From positions 1,365,501 through 1,429,500 of the forward strand of contig CM062219.1 in assembly GCA_031216445.1 (NCBI GenBank): a stretch of 64,000 nt of DNA, written 5' to 3'. Below the pieces are notes generated by a model. The model had not been told where the DNA came from. It saw only the letters and a list, made by a program, of their open reading frames with translations, and did not search any database. The stretch comes from Lateolabrax maculatus. Its lineage: Eukaryota; Chordata; Actinopteri; Acropomatiformes; Lateolabracidae. Of this stretch, positions 57,683 to 64,000 are shown in pieces. The translations under genes were made by a program, and so were the position numbers. Each line of letters starts with the position of its first letter. Position 1 is the stretch's first letter.

Positions 57683-60389
57683 CTCTGGCAAAGGCCAAAC
57701 GTAGAGGCTCACAGCACAATAGAAACCCTCTCGTCATCACAGTTGGCCCATGCCAAAGCCACCGGGTCATCGCACTGCCTAGAAACGCCGCTGGCCCCTC
57801 TGGCCTGCCTGTAAGCGTTTTACTGTCAAAGGAAACCACTGACCAAGGCATTTTTCTCATGTGTTGGGGTGGTAGGGCTGGAAGCTATAGTTGCATGTAG
57901 AGGAGAGGAATGCAAAGAGGTAATCCTTCTATCTGTCACCTACACAGGCACTTACACAGAAATACAACATGTTCTGTGAAGATTTAAAACCAACCTTTCA
58001 TCTGAAACATAAAACTTACAAGTAAAACAACAAGAAAATAATCCAGAAAACAGATAATAAAAACACCTGTTTAGCATATTTGTCTTATTTTGTATCTTTA
58101 TGTCACAGTTTAAACTTCACAAGGAACATTTAAAGATTACACAACACAACAGTGGTTTGGTTTATATGAGATTTTGGGAACAGATGGATAGTTATCTTTA
58201 CATGAAGAAATAGTTTTGGGAAGACCGTTTATTTGCTTTCCTTCCAAGAGTTAGAGGAGAAGATTAATATGAAAGTCATGTCTGTGAGTTGGGCACAGAG
58301 CATAGAGCAGAAACACTGGAAGCAGGAGGAAACAGCAAGCCTGGCTCTGTTAGGCGGTAAAAAAAAAAAAAATAATACACCGAGCAGCATCTCTAATAGC
58401 CTGATCACACCAGAAAGTGCTACCAACATTCATCTCCGAATCCTTTTACCAAACAGGTGGTGCTAGAGGCTTGGAGATGTAGTCAGGCCAGGAGGTTTAC
58501 TCCCCTGACAGTTTCCTCTCAGGGTTAAACATAATTTAATTTAATAAAGAGTGAATGATGGGAGAAACAGCGAGATCGCTACCTGTCCTGATGTAACTAG
58601 AACCAGCCTGCCTCCAGTCTTTATGCTAAGCTAAGCTAATTGCCTCCCGGCTCCAGCTGGGTTCATAACACGCAGACACGACAGAGGAATCGATCTTTCC
58701 CTGTAACTTTCAGAAAGGACGTGAATAACCAGTGAATTATTCCTTTAAAACAAGCGTATGTAGATTTAGCTGAAAAGCAGCGACGTGACGTGATGTTAAA
58801 CGCTCGATCTCCCATATAACGATACACTGTTTGAGTTTTCAATTTATAGAAACATAAACAATAATCTATCAATGGTTCCCGGTCACAGCCCCGTAGTGAA
58901 TGAGGATCCTTCTGCGTTGGTGTTTAGAGGTGAAATAAATGCTGTTGATGATGATGATGATGATAATTCTTGGATTACAGCTGGATTATACATCAGGATT
59001 ATCACCTCAACTGGGATTATTTCCACTATGGAAACCGGATTAAATTGTGTTTGATATGTGCAGATTAGGTGTGAACTAATCCTGCTGTATAATCTGTGTG
59101 GACAGACTGCAGCGTCTGGATGGACGTGTAATCCTCTTAATTTATTCTGTCCGACACATCCAATCAAACAGCTCCAGATTTAAATTAAACCTTTGCCAAA
59201 TTTAGATTTTATTGAGGGACGTTCTCGTACAGGTGCTTTGGTTTAGACAACATTTAACATTTCTTTTGTTGAAGCACAAGGCTGATGATATTCAAAATAT
59301 TTGTGTTTGTGTTACGTCTTTCAGTGCTGTCTGACTTCCTGTCTGTGGCTCTCAGCTCCGAGCCCATTGGTTCCTGCTGAACATGTAAATCTCTCTAACA
59401 CCTCAATCATATACAGTAGTTTCATGTTTCAGCTCGCTGTAGTTTTTATTAAACAAACAGGAGGAAACAGTGCATTGGCTGGGGACTATTTTCAGCAGCA
59501 GATGAATCCAATCTTTTAATCTGATTTCTTGACAATAAAAAAAATAGAATATCATCATAAGTATCCCTGATTTGTATTATTTTGGTATAACAACAAAAGC
59601 AGGTATTAGCACGAATGACCGAGCATCTTTTGTAAACAAATTCACTGTGCACATTCAAGAAGAATTGATTTTGAAACCTATCAACCCTGCAGCCTTTCGT
59701 CTACTTGCACATACAAAAAATATAAAAAATCTACCGTGCACACTTCTCCCAAATAGAAGAAGCGTATTGATTTTGAACACTCTGTGATTTTCTCCATCAT
59801 CAACATCACTGTTAACTCCTCACACTTCTTCTTTATATTATGTTTCCTCATGTATGTGGGATGATGAAATCTGTCCTTTTTGGTCTCCAAGACATGATTG
59901 TGATTTGTGGTCAGACTGATGCACAAACAGGAAGAAACATATTGATTTTGCTGACCCCACGACCTTGTTTAACCATCCTCTCAGTACAATCCTGTGACAG
60001 CTAGCCGGGCTAATTATAACACCTTGGAACTGATCTCCAGTCTGTTTTGGTTGCTTTCATTTTTAATACAAAAATAATCAGAATATCAATAATTTCTCTC
60101 AAGAAGGAAATTGTTTTGGTCTCATGAAAGCAGATTTTATTCTTTATTGTAAAAGAAATATATCTTTATTGGGTATTTCACTCAGGTCAAACGTGTCTAT
60201 TGTGTGTGAGAAGTTTAAGTAATAAATTACATTTGGAAGTGGCTGAAATACAGATTCTGTGCTCAAATTCCTTTGGGCTCACAGGAAATAAAGCTGTTGT
60301 TTAGAAAGTCATGCTGCCCATACAGAGCTTCTGATAGCTTGTTTACAAGTGGTTGATTATGTAAGCAGTCACTCACACACACACAAACA

Positions 60390-60461
<72 letters not shown>

Positions 60462-60463
60462 CG

Positions 60464-60495
<32 letters not shown>

Positions 60496-61576
60496 GTGCT
60501 GGCCAGCAGCAGAAGATAACATTGTCTCATACACAACAACCTCCTGGTTAAACATTTTGAAATATTGAGGACTTTTATCTTTTTAAATGTCAGAAAGGAC
60601 CGTTATGCATGACTTGAATTATGCAAGCTGAACGCCGCAGCATAATAAAATGCTTCGGGCTCAGATATAATCCTGTAATCTATCAGAAATCTTTGCTAGA
60701 ACTCTTCAGCTCAACTGTACTTGATGTTATGAAGCACTGTGGTGCATCAGCCTGTCACAGAGTCATAAAGGGAGTATTAATGTACAGTGTTGCTCCAGCA
60801 AATGTGTGGATGAATAACTTCCTGAATGCTGTTTGTATTTCTGCTTGCACACATGCAGTCCTGTTTCATAAGCACACGCCATCTGCACAGAAAATCATTA
60901 ACTGAACCTCACTGACGCATCCGTCAGTCTGTCTTTTTGGTTTTATGTTGAAGAACATCACATATGTAGAAACCTGAGGAGGTAAGATAAGACGCGACAC
61001 TAAAGTAGTAAGAAATCTGCTAATATTACTGATTATCTATCTAATAATCATTTGAGTCATTTTTCAAGTGAAATGCTAAAACATTTGCTGGTTCCTGCTT
61101 CTAAATAGGATATATTTGGATTGGATGCTTTTCTTTGTAAGACAGTAAACTGAATATCGGATGTTGGTTGTATAAAACAAGTGATCTGAACAAAAGTCAC
61201 TGGGCTCTGGGAAGCTCTCATGAGCATTTTTCACTATTTTGTGACATTTTATGGAAAAAACAATCAATTCAACAGGAGAATGATGAACAGATTAATCATA
61301 ATAATAATCATTCGAGGCAGGGAAACAGTGAAAGCAGCTCCCAGCTGCATCGACCCCCGGCCCCCTCCATGTCCTTGGCCCTCAGTATTTTCTCAGGGAC
61401 TCTCACTGCATCTCGTTTCTCCTACATTTCTGTGTCTCCATGTCCACGGTGATAATGTGGTGTCTGCACTTCTGTCCCTCCACAGATTAGCCGCGCTTTT
61501 GTCGGGGGGGACAAAGAAAAAGCCCCTCCCCGCTGCTGAGCTGGGGGTTTCAGCATGGCCCCTTGCCAGGGGAGGC
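57683..61576. other. Intergenic between divergent crybb1 and cryba4
   Basis: Shared upstream region of the two crystallins, 3.9 kb. Contains a repeat fragment with ttatgctaagctaagctaat (58160-58760), a GAT run (58946-58963), a large CA tract (60378-60495) and an ATTAATCG-type repeat (61020-61300). Lens regulatory elements are expected close to each TATA box. No gene was supported. Confidence 0.6.
60378..60495. repeat. Long interrupted (CA)n microsatellite
   Basis: Nearly 120 bp of CA with few interruptions (caaaca, acgcac). The longest microsatellite of the window, between the two crystallin promoters. Confidence 0.97.
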
Positions 61577-61645
61577 TTTAAAAGGGTGGGGGCGCGTGGC
61601 TCCTCTCATTCTCACGGCAGGACAACCCAAGGGCATCAAAGCAAG
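61534..61645 (+). promoter_or_regulatory. cryba4 core promoter and non-coding exon 1
   Basis: TTTAAAA at 61577-61583 acts as the likely TATA box. Upstream, TGCTGA (61534-61539) and its inverse TCAGCA (61550-61555) are MAF half-sites (MARE), known drivers of crystallin genes in lens. Exon 1 begins near 61610 and ends at a GTGAGT donor after 61645; the acceptor is at 62374, 5 nt before the ATG. Confidence 0.7.
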
Positions 61646-62379
61646 GTGAGTCCCTGTCCCTCACCCAGGCAGCCAGCACAGCCAGCCAGCCAGAGCAGCA
61701 CAGCCAGGGTGGGCAGCTCAGCCAGGCTACAGCTGCCCCCCATATCCACACTCACAAACATCCCCAAACACAGGAGCCATGCGGGCTCCAGGGCCCAAAG
61801 GCCGTCACTGCACCCGGTGGGTGAGATAAACAGCGGTGACGGTGGAAAATCTGAGTGGCAGCGGGAAGGAAATGGGCAGAAAATAAGATAAAGAGATAGA
61901 AAGAGTGGGAGAAGCGAGTCTGGATGAATCCTCTGGCTTCGTTAACCCTAAAGAGACTCTGGTGCTTTCAGTTATTCATTCAGGCTGATTCCAGTAGCCA
62001 GACCAGTTGGTGCTTTTTAAGCTTCTAAAATACACACTGCTGTTGTTGTTGCATAGGCCATTTATCATGTTACATAGCAGCCCAGGCTTGTTATCTGCAT
62101 ACAATAACTCTAAAGTTTGCTGTGATAGTCAGATGAAAATATTGGCTCCCCTGTTGTGCTGTTTTGGATTTCAACTTGTTATTTTGCATGTTATTAACTG
62201 CAAATCCATGAATGTCTTAGTCAGCCAAACTTTGATGCTTAACTTCTGAACTGAGTGCATGTTTGACTAAAGCTTCAGACTGTGTGCACAAAGTCTTCGC
62301 CGCCCTCTTGTCACTGTGATCTCTGTTCTGTCGCTCCCTTTCAACCATCTAATGTGTTTTTTTCCCCCTTCCAGACAAC

Positions 62380-63735
62380 ATGACTCACCACTGCACCAAG
62401 TTCTCCGGCCACTGGAAGGTGAGTCTGCGGCTGGAAACACAGATTCATACGTCACCTCACCGGACGGCCTTTAAACTTACAAGTTTTGCCCGAGACACCA
62501 GCGGCTGCCCCTATTAAACTGTCACAACTGAAAAGGAGCACAATTTATCAGCAGCTCATCGGGGCAGAGCTGACATTTCTGTCCTGTCAGAGAACAGAAT
62601 ACATTACAGAATATTTAATACCATACTTAAGACTTTTGTCATAATTCTAGAGCTAAAAATTGTTTGTCAGAGTAAAAAAATAACCCTTTCTAAGCTGCTG
62701 AGTTGATTTCCCTCATCAGATCATTGTCTTCGACGAGGAGTGCTTCCAGGGCCGTCGCCATGAGTTCACCTCCGAGTGCTGCAACGTGATGGAGTTCGGC
62801 TTCGAGACCGTGCGCTCCCTGAGGGTGGAGAGTGGAGCGTGAGTAAACAGACATAACGCACAGAAAAGGGGACTAGTTTCACAACGCTGTCGCTGTGAAG
62901 CTGAGGTTGGCGGGACCAGATATCAACATGCTTTGTGTTGACAGACAAAAGCAACAAAAAGTGATTATCATTAACATCTTCTTCTTTCTTTTTCCACAGC
63001 TGGGTGGGTTATGAGCACGCCTCCTACCAGGGACAGCAGTTTGTCCTGGAGAGGGGAGAGTACCCCCAGTGTGATGCTTTCGGAGGCAGCAATGCCTATC
63101 ACATTGAGAGGATGACCTCCTTCAGACCTATTGCCTGTGCTGTAAGTTCATCATGGAATATCTCCTCACCTTCTCCTCTTCTTCTGTTGGTCTTTTTGCT
63201 TCAGGAATGTCCACATTGTCAGATAATTTGTGCAGATTTGCTTAACCGGAAAAACAACTCATACGTCCTTTTGTTTTGTCCACCTCCCCTCCCTACAGAA
63301 CCACAGAGAGTGTCGTATGACTATCTACGAGCGTGAGAACTTCCTGGGCCGTAAGGGTGAGCTTAGTGACGATTATCCCTCCCTCCAGGCCATGGGCTGG
63401 TGCAACAATGAAGTTGGCTCTCTCAGGATCCAGTCTGGAGCGTGAGTGTCCTCAGCTGCTGAACAGCCTTTCCTTCCACATTTATTGTTTCCTCCCTTCA
63501 GCCAAATGATCCTGGTTAGACTTTCACAATACCCTTTTGCAACATCTCATCAGCGCTTCCTTCTCTCTCTCTGCGATTGCTCAACAGATTTGTGTGCTAC
63601 CAGTACCCTGGTTATCGTGGATACCAGTATATCATGGAGTGTGATCGTCACTGTGGGGAGTTCAAACACTTCAGGGAGTTTGGCTCCCACTGCCAGACCC
63701 CTCAGATCCAGTCCATCCGCCGTATTCAGCAGTAA
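62380..63735 (+). CDS. cryba4: cryba4, beta-A4 crystallin (complete, 196 aa)
   Basis: Lens structural protein, acidic beta-crystallin partner of beta-B chains. Coding exons: 62380-62418, 62720-62838, 63000-63141, 63299-63441, 63588-63735, all GT/AG and in frame, 588 nt plus stop. The start MTHHCTKFSGHWK matches beta-A4 (MTLQCTK..GPWK type) rather than beta-A1/A3, which has a longer arm. Motifs: ECFQGRRHEFTSECCNV, GFETVRSLRVESGAW, VGYEHASYQGQQFVLERGEY, NFLGRKGELSDDYPSLQAMG, CYQYPGYRGYQYIMECD, IQSIRRIQQ at the end. Only three tryptophans remain and there are twelve cysteines, unusual for a mammalian beta-A4. Poly(A) signal follows at 63805. Head-to-head with crybb1. Confidence 0.93.
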
Positions 63736-63804
63736 CAACTTACTCCAGACCCCCCTCTCTCCCCATGACCCTTCACCTCTGAGCCGTGCTGCTTCCCAGT
63801 GCTG

Positions 63805-63810
63805 AATAAA
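63805..63810 (+). terminator. cryba4 polyadenylation signal
   Basis: AATAAA, 70 bp after the stop; a second AATAAA at 63982-63987 could be a distal site. The bases from 63840 to the end show nothing else. Confidence 0.75.
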
Positions 63811-64000
63811 CTGTCTTTCTTAAACCTTACAGACTTCCACCAATTTATCTGTTTATTTAATAGAAAGATCGATCAATAGAGTCACACATTCCACGCTTAA
63901 GCTCAGGTTTTTCTGAATTACAGTCACTCCTAAATAATTTACATCATGGTGTAAAGAGGTGACCTGGTGTCAGTGTTTGGCAATAAAGGTTGAGTTGAAA

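Noticed and set aside
61220..61891. 223-codon plus-strand frame over cryba4 promoter
   Set aside because: Pro/Ser-rich, crosses the promoter and exon 1 donor, no homology.

Overview
The window is vertebrate nuclear DNA, almost certainly from a ray-finned, probably percomorph, fish. The genes are intron-rich and their proteins are vertebrate orthologues. The space between them is full of CA/GT microsatellites, G/C homopolymers, non-autonomous dispersed repeats and an L2-like LINE. There is no sign of bacterial or plasmid sequence. Species identity is inferred from style only.

Layout, left to right. (1) 83-13996, minus: the 5' half of an mctp1 gene (multiple C2 and transmembrane domain protein): a long first exon, an 11.6-kb intron and four exons of the first C2 domain; the rest lies off the left edge. 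(2) 16288-27412, minus: a complete septin5 gene in 12 coding exons, with a short GC-rich first exon and a 23-nt second exon; the spliced frame gives 373 residues. (3) 27413-40965: intergenic, rich in repeats, including a 5'-truncated L2-like retrotransposon with an intact reverse transcriptase frame (about 34870-37655). (4) 40966-41613, plus: intronless claudin-5 (215 aa). (5) 46731-52483, minus: complete acads, short-chain acyl-CoA dehydrogenase, 10 coding exons, 405 aa. (6) 54705-57682, minus: crybb1, beta-B1 crystallin (231 aa), with a TATA box and non-coding first exon. (7) 61577-63810, plus: cryba4, beta-A4 crystallin (196 aa), with its own promoter. The two crystallins are divergent, about 3.9 kb apart, as in other vertebrates.

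The genes do not form one pathway. septin5 and cldn5 are neighbours in the human 22q11 region, and the CRYBB1/CRYBA4 pair lies in human 22q12, so much of the window looks like an ancestral linkage block with acads and mctp1 joined in. The crystallins would be co-expressed in lens; septin5 and mctp1 both act at synapses and membranes; claudin-5 seals endothelial junctions; acads is a mitochondrial housekeeping enzyme.

I found no convincing new multi-gene system. The points most worth a second look are the tryptophan loss and cysteine gain in both crystallins, septin5's micro-exon and a perfect hairpin beside one of its splice donors, several fold-back sequences, near-identical composite repeats 25 kb apart, and the intact reverse transcriptase. 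All exon borders were read by eye from GT/AG sites and frame continuity; no alignment or transcript was available.
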